A stretch of 64,000 nucleotides of DNA from Chryseobacterium sp. ZHDP1 (GCF_018603435.1 NZ_CP075682.1:372001-436000); one strand, 5' to 3'; numbered from the stretch's first letter, positions 27,934 to 35,576 are shown. Numbers and translations are program-made. Notes: generated by a model from the sequence alone, not told the origin.

Positions 27934-29019
27934 ATGGAAAATTTTATCGTATCTGCACGAAAATATCGCCCGCAGCAGTTTGATACTGTTGTTGGGCAGT
28001 CTCATATTACGGATACTTTAGAACACGCTATTGAAGAAAATCAATTGGCTCAGGCATTACTGTTCTGTGGTCCGAGAGGAGTAGGGAAAACAACCTGTGC
28101 CAGAATTCTGGCAAGGAAGATCAATGAAAAGGACGGATCAGTTTCGGAGGACGGTTTTGCCTATAACATTTATGAGCTGGATGCCGCATCGAACAACTCT
28201 GTGGATGATATCAGAGAATTGATCGATCAGGTACGTTTTGCGCCTCAGGTTGGTAAATACAAAGTGTATATTATCGATGAGGTTCATATGCTGTCTTCTG
28301 CAGCCTTCAACGCTTTCCTTAAAACACTTGAGGAACCGCCTGCTCATGCTATTTTCATCTTAGCAACTACCGAAAAGCATAAAATTATTCCTACGATCTT
28401 ATCCCGCTGTCAGATCTATGATTTTAAAAGAATCGTAATTGAAGACATTCAGGGACATCTTAGAAATATCGCTCAGAAAGAGAATATTCAATATGAAGAT
28501 GATGCGTTGTATCTTATTGCCCAGAAAGCAGACGGAGCTTTAAGAGATGCACTTTCCATCTTCGACAGGCTCTCTACTTTTTCCCAGAAGAATATTACTT
28601 TGGCAAAAGCTGCAGAAGTTTTAAATATTCTGGACTACGATCAGTACTTAAAAATTGTAGATTTAGCCAAACAAAATAAAATTCCCGAAGTTCTTTCCGC
28701 ATTTAACGAAATTGTGAAAAAAGGATTTGATCCTCATATTTTCATTGCAGGTTTGGGAAGTCATTTCAGAGACCTGATGATGGCTCAAAATGCTTCAACC
28801 ATTGATCTGATAGAAGTAGGAGAACAGACCAAAATAAAGTTTGTAGAACAGGCTCAGAAATGGAATCCGCAACAGCTTATTGATGCTATTGAAATTTGCA
28901 ATCATGCAGACATCAATTATAAGAATTCTAAAAATCCAAGACTTACAGTAGAAATTGCATTAATGCAATTGGCTTCTTTGACGGCTAATTCAGACGTTGC
29001 TAAAAAAAAAAGTTTATAA
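27934..29019 (+). CDS. dnaX: DNA polymerase III gamma/tau subunit, short (gamma-like) product
   Basis: 361 residues. AAA+ clamp loader: Walker A GPRGVGKTTCARIL, Walker B with IIDEVHMLSSAAFNAFLKTLEEPP, sensor 1 LATTEKHKIIPTILSRCQ, sensor 2 region GALRDALS, then the oligomerisation domain III (~225-350). The family's four-cysteine zinc module, normally between Walker A and ELDAASNN, is missing: the segment ARKINEKDGSVSEDGFAYNIYELDAASNNSVDD has no cysteine. The frame ends at TAA 29017-29019 just after an A10 run. A -1 slip there opens the frame to 29639, giving a ~568-residue tau-like form. Essential replisome component that loads the sliding clamp. Confidence 0.93.
   Translation: MENFIVSARKYRPQQFDTVVGQSHITDTLEHAIEENQLAQALLFCGPRGVGKTTCARILARKINEKDGSVSEDGFAYNIYELDAASNNSVDDIRELIDQVRFAPQVGKYKVYIIDEVHMLSSAAFNAFLKTLEEPPAHAIFILATTEKHKIIPTILSRCQIYDFKRIVIEDIQGHLRNIAQKENIQYEDDALYLIAQKADGALRDALSIFDRLSTFSQKNITLAKAAEVLNILDYDQYLKIVDLAKQNKIPEVLSAFNEIVKKGFDPHIFIAGLGSHFRDLMMAQNASTIDLIEVGEQTKIKFVEQAQKWNPQQLIDAIEICNHADINYKNSKNPRLTVEIALMQLASLTANSDVAKKKSL
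29002..29012 (+). promoter_or_regulatory. dnaX slippery A10-G run
   Basis: Ten A residues (29002-29011) followed by G. In the zero frame it reads GCT AAA AAA AAA AGT TTA TAA. A -1 slip reads AAA AAG TTT ATA ATT and stays open through the next ORF. A hairpin GTTTCTC-AGT-GAGAAGC (29030-29046) lies downstream. Family knowledge: E. coli dnaX uses A AAA AAG frameshifting and Thermus dnaX uses transcript slippage on an A9 run. Confidence 0.7.
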
Positions 29020-29639
29020 TTCTGGCTCCGTTTCTCAGTGAGAAGCAGGAAGTCAAAATGCCCGTAAAACCTACGGAAACTCAGGAACAGAAACCTAAAC
29101 AGGAGCAGTCTTCTGAAAATCCGGAAGTTCCCGTTGCCGCGGAGATCAAAAAAACCTCAAAACCTTTATCCAGACCCGGAATTTCTTCAGGGTTCAGCAT
29201 CAGTTCTTTTTTAAACAAAGAAGAAACAACTGTTGTAGAAGAAAAAGTTGTAACCAAAACAGAACAGCTTCCCCAAAATCATTTTACCGAAACAGATCTT
29301 CAGGCAGAATGGAATTTACAGCTCAAGCAGCTCCAGAAAAAAGATGCCATTATTTTCAATGCCATTAAATCTTTCAAAATGATAAAATCCGGAGAAAATG
29401 AAATTACCGTTTTATTTCCTTCCGATTCTGCAAAAGCTGAGTTTGATAAAGTAAGCCGTGAATTTTTTAATCATTTTAAAACGAAAGTTCATAACCATTC
29501 TATTCAGGTTGTCTATAAAAGAGATGCCGAAAACCTGAAAGTAGAAGTGATGACTCCAAGAAAAAAATTCGAGAAATTTGTTAAACTAAATCCACTTTTG
29601 AAGGATCTGGATGATCTGATGAAATTTGATTTAACATAA
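29010..29639 (+). CDS. dnaX: C-terminal extension of dnaX reached by -1 frameshift (tau-like part)
   Basis: The -1 frame is open from the A-run at 29010 to TAA 29637-29639 (about 209 codons). It begins K-F-I-I-L-A-P-F-L-S-E-K, passes through a linker rich in Pro, Glu and Lys (ETQEQKPKQEQSSENPE) and ends in a compact domain (~29280-29636) with DLQAEWNLQLKQLQKKDAII and ITVLFPSDSAKAEFDKVSREF, typical of Bacteroidetes DnaX C-termini. An internal ATG at 29058 exists, but a free-standing gene is unlikely given the seamless frame. In the family the C-terminal part of tau binds polymerase alpha and helicase. Confidence 0.8.
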   Translation, partial: KFIILAPFLSEKQEVKMPVKPTETQEQKPKQEQSSENPEVPVAAEIKKTSKPLSRPGISSGFSISSFLNKEETTVVEEKVVTKTEQLPQNHFTETDLQAEWNLQLKQLQKKDAIIFNAIKSFKMIKSGENEITVLFPSDSAKAEFDKVSREFFNHFKTKVHNHSIQVVYKRDAENLKVEVMTPRKKFEKFVKLNPLLKDLDDLMKFDLT

Positions 29640-29689
29640 TTATATTTCTGATTGTCCGTAATTTGTCAGAATAAAAACATCTGCAATCT

Positions 29690-29790
29690 CAGTTAAGTTT
29701 TAACGCCTCTGCGAACCTTAAAAACAGTTTGTTTATAAAAAATCTTTGCGTGCTTAGCGTTAAAATCAAGCATTATGATTGATAACGGAT
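29690..29790. repeat. Interspersed repeat fragment
   Basis: Contains cctctgcgaacctt, ctttgcgtgcttagcgtt and aagcattatgattgat. A related copy lies at about 32800-32860 (cctttgcgaacctat ... aagcattatgattaat). Non-coding. Confidence 0.5.
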
Positions 29791-29904
29791 AATCAATATT
29801 ATATTTCAATGCCTGCTTTCTGCAAAATAATGCTCAATAAAAGTATCGTAATGTTTATCTGAAAAAAAATATGGTACTTAAAACTCTTTTTTAAATAAAA
29901 TTTA

Positions 29905-29912
29905 TATATTTG
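29905..29912 (+). promoter_or_regulatory. -7 element TATATTTG ahead of the aromatic leader
   Basis: Exact TAnnTTTG match. It would start a transcript near 29919, about 70 nt before the leader peptide and about 365 nt before the DAHP synthase ATG. Confidence 0.5.
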
Positions 29913-29987
29913 TCAGGCAATTGAAAAACAGGACATCAGTTTTTCAGTTAAAATATAAACCGAAAATCTAGAAATAGATAGTTTATT

Positions 29988-30119
29988 TTGGAAAAATTAA
30001 TAAAGTCATATCAATCTGTATTTGCTCCTGCTGAATTCTTTAGCGGGCAGTTTGGCTTTTCTTTTCCGTATTTTAGAAATTTCAGAACGTATTATCGATT
30101 TTATTATTGGTACTGCTAG
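29988..30119 (+). CDS. Candidate aromatic-rich leader peptide (43 aa) of the DAHP synthase gene
   Basis: The frame opens at TTG 29988 (ATT 29985 is the other option; TAG at 29979 closes it upstream) and ends at TAG 30117. It encodes 43 residues with 9 Phe, 7 Tyr and 1 Trp. Fifteen of the 26 residues from 17 to 42 are aromatic, and the last block is TYYRFYYWYC. It lies between a promoter element and the gene for the first enzyme of Phe/Tyr/Trp synthesis. By analogy with classical attenuators (trpL, pheL), ribosome stalling at Phe/Tyr codons when aminoacyl-tRNA is scarce would alter folding of the RNA after it. The non-ATG start lowers certainty; AT-rich DNA favours Phe and Tyr codons by chance. 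Confidence 0.6.
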   Translation: MEKLIKSYQSVFAPAEFFSGQFGFSFPYFRNFRTYYRFYYWYC

Positions 30120-30125
30120 TATAAA

Positions 30126-30240
30126 TTTCTTTCAAAAAAATCTACAGGATTATAGATTTCTTCTTATTTCCTGATTCCTTAAACAAAATTTAACGGCTTT
30201 TTTTAGAAAGAATTATAAAGTAATTTTATGATACTTTTTT
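30126..30240 (+). promoter_or_regulatory. Candidate attenuator structures before DAHP synthase
   Basis: Three pairings are visible after the leader stop. Hairpin 30138-30159 is aaatcta/tagattt. Long-range pairing 30126-30140 with 30198-30212 is tttctttcaaaaaaa / ttttttt-gaaagaa with one bulged A. Hairpin 30217-30237 is aaagta/tacttt, ending in a T6 run at 30235-30240. The first two share bases, so they exclude each other, as expected of an antiterminator/terminator switch. All stems are AU-rich and no folding energy was computed. Confidence 0.4.
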
Positions 30241-30283
30241 GTGTTTGAATATGAACAATAATGATAATAGTAAAATTAAAAAT

Positions 30284-31363
30284 ATGAATTTAAAAGACTT
30301 AAAAAACGAGTGGATTAATGAATTCCAGCAGCCAATGATGATTGCAGGACCGTGCAGTGCGGAAAGTGAAGCACAGATGCTGGAAATTGCAAAAAGAATC
30401 AGGGAAACCAATGCCAATGTTCCTGTTTTCCGTGCAGGAATCTGGAAGCCGCGTACAAAACCGAACGGATTTGAAGGAGTAGGAGTAATTGGTCTTAACT
30501 GGCTGAAAAAAGTGAAGGAAGAATACGGTTTCAAAACAGCGACAGAAGTTGCCAATGCACACCACGTTTTTGCTGCTTTGGAAGCAGATGTAGACATTCT
30601 TTGGATCGGGGCGCGTTCTACGGTAAATCCTTTTACCGTTCAGGAAATTGCACAGGCATTGAGAGGAACAGACAAAACCGTGTTGGTAAAAAACCCTGTA
30701 AATCCGGATCTTGCTTTGTGGATCGGAGCTTTGGAAAGACTTTTAGGTCAGGGAATCACCAATTTAGGAGTTATTCACAGAGGATTTTCTACGTACCAGA
30801 AAACAAAATACAGAAACAATCCGAACTGGCAGATTGCTCTGGATTTTAAAAGTCAGTTCCCCAATATTCCGATGCTGATCGATCCTTCACACATCTGCGG
30901 AAACAGAACAGGTTTGGCAGATATTACGCAGGAAGCTTTAAACGTAGGTTACCAGGGAGCCATTATAGAAACACACAGCAATCCGGATGAAGCTTGGAGT
31001 GATGCAGCTCAGCAGATTACACCGGAAGTTCTTGCAGAACTAATCGGAAACTTAAAGGTGAGAAATTCAGGATTGGCAGGATTTGAAGGAGAAATGGGAA
31101 GACACAGAACGTTAATTTCTGATATAGATTTTCAACTGATTGAAATGCTTGCGCAGAGAATGAAAATTTCTGAAAAGATCGGAAAGCTTAAAAAAGAAAA
31201 CGATATCGCGATTTTCCAGCCGGAACGTTGGAAAGAAATTACGGAATACGCTACTCAGAAGGCTGTTGAGACCGGAATGACGAAAGAATTCATAGAAAAA
31301 GTATTCAAAGCGATCCACGAAGAGTCTATCGAGGTTCAGAACAGTATTATGATTAACAGGTAA
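30284..31363 (+). CDS. Bifunctional DAHP synthase / chorismate mutase (type II)
   Basis: 359 residues from ATG 30284; an in-frame ATG at 30251 would add 11 Asn/Lys-rich residues. The DAHP synthase barrel (~1-265) carries MMIAGPCSAESEAQM, RAGIWKPRTKPNGFEGVG, VLVKNPVNPD, PMLIDPSHICGNR and IIETHSNPDEAWSDA. The C-terminal chorismate mutase (~270-355) has RTLISDIDFQLIEMLAQRMKISEKIGKLKKENDIAIFQPERW. The DAHP synthase condenses PEP and erythrose 4-phosphate; the mutase turns chorismate into prephenate, and in such fusions it mediates feedback control. The call is firm. Regulation by the upstream leader is proposed. Confidence 0.94.
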   Translation: MNLKDLKNEWINEFQQPMMIAGPCSAESEAQMLEIAKRIRETNANVPVFRAGIWKPRTKPNGFEGVGVIGLNWLKKVKEEYGFKTATEVANAHHVFAALEADVDILWIGARSTVNPFTVQEIAQALRGTDKTVLVKNPVNPDLALWIGALERLLGQGITNLGVIHRGFSTYQKTKYRNNPNWQIALDFKSQFPNIPMLIDPSHICGNRTGLADITQEALNVGYQGAIIETHSNPDEAWSDAAQQITPEVLAELIGNLKVRNSGLAGFEGEMGRHRTLISDIDFQLIEMLAQRMKISEKIGKLKKENDIAIFQPERWKEITEYATQKAVETGMTKEFIEKVFKAIHEESIEVQNSIMINR

Positions 31364-31382
31364 TTTGGTTTTAGAGTCAGAG

Positions 31383-31481
31383 AGTTTTAGAGTGGGAGAG
31401 TATTAGAGTTGGAGAGTATTAGAGTTGGAGAGTGAAAAAGTAATTGGATGACTTTTATAAAAGCTCTCCGGCTCTAAAACT
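31383..31481. repeat. Inverted repeat with internal direct repeats (TTAGAG family)
   Basis: Arms 31383-31400 (agttttagagtgggagag) and 31464-31481 (ctctccggctctaaaact) match 16 of 18 as reverse complements. Between them tattagagttggagag occurs twice in tandem. It follows the DAHP synthase stop and may act as a 3' structure. Confidence 0.6.
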
Positions 31482-31505
31482 TTAAAACACTCAAACTAAA
31501 TTTCC

Positions 31506-31513
31506 TATATTTG
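31506..31513 (+). promoter_or_regulatory. -7 element TATATTTG upstream of rsgA
   Basis: Exact TAnnTTTG match, 14 bp before the ATG at 31528, which gives a very short leader. Confidence 0.45.
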
Positions 31514-31527
31514 CAGCATCTTACAGT

Positions 31528-32454
31528 ATGAAAGGAAAAATCATTAAATCTACAGGAAGCTGGTATCAGGTTTTGGAAATGGAAACCGGGAAAATCTTCG
31601 AAGCAAGAATTCGCGGAAAATTTAAATTGATTAAAACAAGACTTACCAATCCGCTTGCTGTTGGAGATTTTGTAGAATTTCAACTGGAACAAGATGATAT
31701 CGCATGGATTACAAAGATCGAGCCCCGGAGGAACTATCTCATCCGAAAATCTGTAAACCTTTCAAAAGAAGCACACATTATCGCTTCAAATATCGATCTT
31801 GCCTGCTTTATTTTCACTTTAAAACATCCTGAAACTTCCCTTGGATTTCTAGACCGTTTTCTGGCGTGTTGCGAAGCCTACAATATTACTCCGCTGATTT
31901 TATTCAATAAAATTGATGTTCTGCATGAAGAAGAAATCGAAATTGTAAAGGATATTGAGTTTCTTTACAATGAAATCAGCTACGATGCTCTGGAAATTTC
32001 TTCCTATTCAAAATTAAATCTGGAAAAGCTGCAGGAATTGCTGAAAGACAAAACGTCAGTTTTTTTCGGACATTCAGGCTGTGGAAAGTCTACTCTGGTG
32101 AATGCTTTGCAACCGGGACTTAACCTGAAAACTTCTGAAATTTCCGATACGCATTTAAAAGGAAAACATACGACCACCTTTGCGCAGATGCATTTCTGGG
32201 ATTTTGGCGGAAACGTAATTGATACTCCCGGAGTTCGTGAATTTGCCATGATCGACATCGAAAAAGAAGAGGTTCAGCATTATTTTCCTGAAATTTTCAA
32301 AAAAAGAGAAGAATGCAAATACCACAACTGTCTTCATATCAACGAACCGAAATGTGCGGTAATCGATGGGCTGAAAACCGGAGAAATTCAGCATTCAAGA
32401 TATTCTACCTATATTAAATTAATGGAAGAGGCGGAAGAAGCTTCTCAAAAATAA
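31528..32454 (+). CDS. rsgA: Ribosome small subunit-dependent GTPase A
   Basis: 308 residues, normal length. An OB-fold (~1-65, GSWYQVLEMETGKIFEARIRGKFK) is followed by a circularly permuted GTPase: NKID (G4, ~131), then the P-loop GHSGCGKST (181-189, Lys187), then DTPGVREF (G3). The C-terminal zinc knuckle has Cys263, Cys268, His270 and Cys276 (CKYHNCLHINEPKC). Family knowledge: it binds the 30S subunit late in maturation and is released after GTP hydrolysis. It has its own promoter element. Confidence 0.95.
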   Translation: MKGKIIKSTGSWYQVLEMETGKIFEARIRGKFKLIKTRLTNPLAVGDFVEFQLEQDDIAWITKIEPRRNYLIRKSVNLSKEAHIIASNIDLACFIFTLKHPETSLGFLDRFLACCEAYNITPLILFNKIDVLHEEEIEIVKDIEFLYNEISYDALEISSYSKLNLEKLQELLKDKTSVFFGHSGCGKSTLVNALQPGLNLKTSEISDTHLKGKHTTTFAQMHFWDFGGNVIDTPGVREFAMIDIEKEEVQHYFPEIFKKREECKYHNCLHINEPKCAVIDGLKTGEIQHSRYSTYIKLMEEAEEASQK

Positions 32455-32488
32455 TTTCTATTTTCCGGAAATTTCTCCATTATTAAAG

Positions 32489-32690
32489 TAACTTGTCTAA
32501 ACTTTTTTACCGCAAAGATTTTAACACTTAAGTTGTTTAAGCTTACTATTTAAATGGAAAGAAAGGGCACATAAGTTAAAAAAATCAAAGATTTTTTCTC
32601 TTTGCAGACTTTTGAAATACTTTAAATAAATCCAGTAAAGTCCTTTGTCTCTTTTGCAGTTAAATTTAAAACTAGTTTAAACAAACTTAG
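32489..32690. repeat. MITE-like ~200-bp interspersed repeat, copy 2
   Basis: Second copy of the 1266-1465 element, in the same orientation, with the same inverted end motifs (TAAAC...ACCGCAAA; TTTTGCAGT...GTTTA). It lies in the 809-bp gap between rsgA and ndk. Confidence 0.7.
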
Positions 32691-32699
32691 TTTTAAAAT

Positions 32700-32860
32700 G
32701 GTTGTCCGTGGCTTATCATCATTAAAAAAAATTTAGATTCTTTGAACTTCGTTTGAATCCCTTCAGGCTGTGTCAGAATGACAAAGCAGCCGTGTCATCT
32801 TTGCTGAACCTTTGCGAACCTATACGTAAAATTAAGCATTATGATTAATGAAGGATGAGC
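32700..32860. repeat. Interspersed repeat fragments (AGATTCTTT..CAGAATGACA and GCGAACCT types)
   Basis: tagattctttgaacttcg ... gtcagaatgaca belongs to the same family as the blocks at 41-51 kb. The following cctttgcgaacct ... aagcattatgattaat matches 29690-29790. Non-coding. Confidence 0.5.
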
Positions 32861-33061
32861 AGGAGTTTTAATAATGAATTTCAATTTCTCGTATGCAAAA
32901 ATTTTTTACTCACAGAATAAGTTTCCAACTATTTTAACCCTGCATTAAATTCCAAATTCTGGATGAACAAAGTTTAATATTTGGAATTTAAAATTTAAAT
33001 AAACGTTTAATTCTTTTAGAAACCGGAAGTTAGGCTTAGTTTTTGGGGAATCACGGGCAAT

Positions 33062-33127
33062 AAAAAACCCAGCCGAAGCTGGGTAAAAACTAATAACCAT
33101 GAAAACTCAAATTAAACATGAGAATCA
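33062..33127 (-). ncRNA. Candidate small RNA with a sigma-54-type promoter
   Basis: On the minus strand an intrinsic terminator CCCAGC-TTCG-GCTGGG-TTTTTT (33083-33062) has no gene to serve, since both neighbours are on the plus strand. Upstream of it, TGGCACAGTAATTGTT (33153-33138) fits the -24/-12 pattern TGGCAC-N4-TTGC with the exact GG to G spacing; one base differs in the -12 box. The predicted RNA is about 66 nt (33127-33062) and ends in the UUCG hairpin. This is a prediction from sequence only. Confidence 0.5.
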
Positions 33128-33137
33128 TAATAGAATC

Positions 33138-33153
33138 AACAATTACTGTGCCA
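33138..33153 (-). promoter_or_regulatory. Sigma-54-like -24/-12 promoter
   Basis: TGGCACAGTAATTGTT on the minus strand: GG at -25/-24 and GT (consensus GC) at -13/-12, which places +1 near 33127. Confidence 0.45.
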
Positions 33154-33232
33154 AAGTTTCGTTCATAAAACCTTAACAAATGTTATTTTTATGTTAAAAA
33201 TATTTTAAAATTAAAATCAAAAGAATTTTTTG

Positions 33233-33240
33233 TATTTTTG
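33233..33240 (+). promoter_or_regulatory. -7 element TATTTTTG upstream of ndk
   Basis: TAnnTTTG match, 23 bp before the ATG at 33264. Confidence 0.5.
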
Positions 33241-33263
33241 CGCCATTAAAAAAATATACATTT

Positions 33264-33680
33264 ATGTCTAACATTACATTCACTATGATTAAGCCAGATG
33301 CAGTTGCAGACGGACATATCGGTGCTATATTAGGAAAGATCGCAGAAGGTGGTTTCAAAATTAAAGCAATGAAATTGACTCAACTTACTGTTGCAGATGC
33401 AAAAAAATTCTATGAAGTTCACGCTGAAAGACCATTCTACGGAGAATTGGTAGATTTCATGAGCTCTGGACCAATTGTAGCTGCTGTTCTTGAGAAAGAT
33501 AATGCTGTAGAAGATTTCAGAACATTAATCGGTTCTACTAATCCTGCTGAAGCTGCAGAAGGAACAATCAGAAAAATGTTTGCAAGAAGCATCGGAGAAA
33601 ACGCTGTTCACGGTTCTGACTCTGACGAAAACGCTCTTATCGAAGCAAAATTCCATTTTTCAGGAAGAGAAATTTTCTAA
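33264..33680 (+). CDS. ndk: Nucleoside-diphosphate kinase
   Basis: 138 residues, the usual length. [10 protein letters not shown] opens the protein. The phosphohistidine is His116 in [12 protein letters not shown], the family signature. Family knowledge: it transfers the gamma-phosphate from ATP to other NDPs through the histidine, as a cytosolic hexamer or tetramer. It is monocistronic, with its own promoter and a terminator that faces the convergent fucosidase gene. Confidence 0.97.
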   Translation: MSNITFTMIKPDAVADGHIGAILGKIAEGGFKIKAMKLTQLTVADAKKFYEVHAERPFYGELVDFMSSGPIVAAVLEKDNAVEDFRTLIGSTNPAEAAEGTIRKMFARSIGENAVHGSDSDENALIEAKFHFSGREIF

Positions 33681-33700
33681 GAAAAATCATTTCAAAATAA

Positions 33701-33736
33701 AAAATCCGGAGAAACTTTCTTCGGATTTTGTTTTTT
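33701..33736 (+). terminator. Bidirectional terminator between ndk and the GH29 gene
   Basis: Stem aaatccg/cggattt with a T6 tail at 33731-33736, and an A-rich stretch on the other side that would give a T-run for the minus strand. It overlaps the last codon of the convergent gene by two bases. Confidence 0.7.
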
Positions 33737-35576
33737 ACAGATTACTTTCAATTGCGCCAACTTTTTCACGGTATAATTCGAGCGGTTTATCAAGAAGAAC
33801 TGCAATAACAGTTAGATTTCTATCCAGTTTTTCTTTGGGTACGTCAATATAAATAATTCCCGGAACCTCACTCCAGTAAAGTTTATTGAATATTTCATGG
33901 CTTAATAAAGTTCCTTCACCCACAATACGGATTCGTGCTATTTCGTTTTTAATGCCTTTTAAAGCAATCGGTCCGGTCGGAATTCCTTCAACAAAAAGAT
34001 AAAGGGTTTGTCTGTCTTTGGAAAGTACGGAATTTCCTGAAAAATGACCTTCTGGAAGCCCTTTTTCGGTTTCATAAAGTGCTTCTGCGTGTTTGCTGAT
34101 CCAATTTAGAATTTCGGGATTGGTTTTGCCGATTTTGGGAAGTTTCATTTCCATTCCGTCCTCTGTTAAACCTGAATTTTTGAAGATGTTGTTTCCCGAA
34201 TGAAGCTGTTCTGCAATTTCATAGACTGCCGTTTTTGTGTTTTTATTTTCTAAAGATTCAGGAAGAGATAAATTGGGCTTATCATTTTGTACTCTGATCA
34301 TAGGTTCGTCAATCGATATTTCAACAACGGTGACGTCCTGATCAAATTTTACATGGGAAAAATTGAAAGTGAAATCTCCATTACCGTTACTTTTAATATC
34401 AATCTTCGCTTTATCGTCCCCAAGAATTCTGGCAGAAATAGTATTGGTCATTAAACCATATATTTTTACAAAGTCTTTGGCTTCTTCAAGATAGAGAAAT
34501 ATTTTTTTCCGGTCTTTAGAAAATGCAGATTTTCCTTTATAATTGTCGAATGGCAAACCTCGTGTTGTTCCGTAAATGGCTTCGGAATTTTTTGTTGTCC
34601 ATCTTGCCAAGTTCTTTAGAATTTCAACCTGCTGTTCCGGAATGGTTCCGTCTTCTTTCGGACTAATATCCAACAGTAGATTTCCACCCATATTAATCAC
34701 ATCCGCCAAAGTTCTTACAATCATATTCGGAGTTTTATAATGATTGTCGAAAGGCTGAAATCCCCATGAATCATTCATGGTGTAGCAAAGTTCCCAGTAA
34801 TTGCTTTGAGGTTTTACCACAGGAATTCCCTGTTCCGGAGTTTCGTAGTCACCATGATTTTTCAGTCTGGAATTAACGATAATGTCCGGATTGAATTTTT
34901 TCAGATTTTCCAGAGTTTTCGGAGCGCGCCATTCTTCTGATGAGTGTTCCCAATCTCCGTCGAACCACAGAAGATCAGGTTTAAACTGTGAAGAAAGTTC
35001 ATTTAATTGATTCTGATAATAGGTGACAAAATTTTCCCAGCGTTTCGGATCATTTTTAATTTCGTAACGCTTTTTTGTCCGGGTATTGATGTCGTAATAA
35101 GGATGGCTCCAGTCGGGAAGGGAATAGTAAAGCCCGGTTTTCAGGCCTGAATTTTTTAATGCAGAGATAAATGGAGAAAGTACGTCTTTTTTGGCTAAGG
35201 AATTTTTAGAAATAGTAGTCGATTTTTCAGCTTTTGAATCCCAAAGCGCAACACCATCATGATGTTTTGTGGTAATCACGGCATATTTTGCTCCGGAATT
35301 TTTAATCAGTTTTACCCATTCATCGGGTTTGTATTTTGCAGCTGAAAAACCATTGAGCTGTTTCATGTAATTTTCATGGCTGATGTAATTATTGAAAAAA
35401 GCCCATGATTCCGGAATTCCATTCACAGAGTAAATTCCCCAGTGAATAAAAATTCCGAGTTTGGCATCCTGAAACCATTCCATTTTTTGATTTTCCTGTG
35501 GCTGATTCTGTGCAGGGTATTTTCCTGAAGATAAAACCAGACCTAAAGACAATATGCCGATTAATTTCCCTTTCAC
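33735..35576 (-). CDS. Alpha-L-fucosidase, GH29 family
   Basis: 613 residues, GTG start. A signal peptide (~1-22, ...SSGKYPAQ) points to the periplasm. The GH29 barrel (~30-345) begins WFQDAKLGIFIHWGIYSVNG, continues YAVITTKHHDGVALWDS, and carries the nucleophile as Asp206 in LLWFDGDWEH. Two C-terminal beta domains follow (~350-440 and ~505-600), each beginning with an 'EAIYGT / EALYET' strand. The second repeats the pattern of the first, which is unusual and suggests duplication of the accessory domain. Family knowledge: release of terminal alpha-L-fucose. No transport or other sugar genes are adjacent. Confidence 0.9.
   Translation of the reverse strand: MKGKLIGILSLGLVLSSGKYPAQNQPQENQKMEWFQDAKLGIFIHWGIYSVNGIPESWAFFNNYISHENYMKQLNGFSAAKYKPDEWVKLIKNSGAKYAVITTKHHDGVALWDSKAEKSTTISKNSLAKKDVLSPFISALKNSGLKTGLYYSLPDWSHPYYDINTRTKKRYEIKNDPKRWENFVTYYQNQLNELSSQFKPDLLWFDGDWEHSSEEWRAPKTLENLKKFNPDIIVNSRLKNHGDYETPEQGIPVVKPQSNYWELCYTMNDSWGFQPFDNHYKTPNMIVRTLADVINMGGNLLLDISPKEDGTIPEQQVEILKNLARWTTKNSEAIYGTTRGLPFDNYKGKSAFSKDRKKIFLYLEEAKDFVKIYGLMTNTISARILGDDKAKIDIKSNGNGDFTFNFSHVKFDQDVTVVEISIDEPMIRVQNDKPNLSLPESLENKNTKTAVYEIAEQLHSGNNIFKNSGLTEDGMEMKLPKIGKTNPEILNWISKHAEALYETEKGLPEGHFSGNSVLSKDRQTLYLFVEGIPTGPIALKGIKNEIARIRIVGEGTLLSHEIFNKLYWSEVPGIIYIDVPKEKLDRNLTVIAVLLDKPLELYREKVGAIESNL

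Noticed and set aside
29058..29639. Stand-alone gene starting at ATG 29058
   Set aside because: The -1 frame is open back to the A10 run and joins dnaX seamlessly; the segment is best read as the tau-like extension.
33099..33176. 25-codon ORF (MKTQIKHENHNRINNYCAKVSFIKP) upstream of ndk
   Set aside because: It overlaps the minus-strand small-RNA candidate, has no promoter of its own and shows no recognisable role. A leader peptide is possible but not supported.
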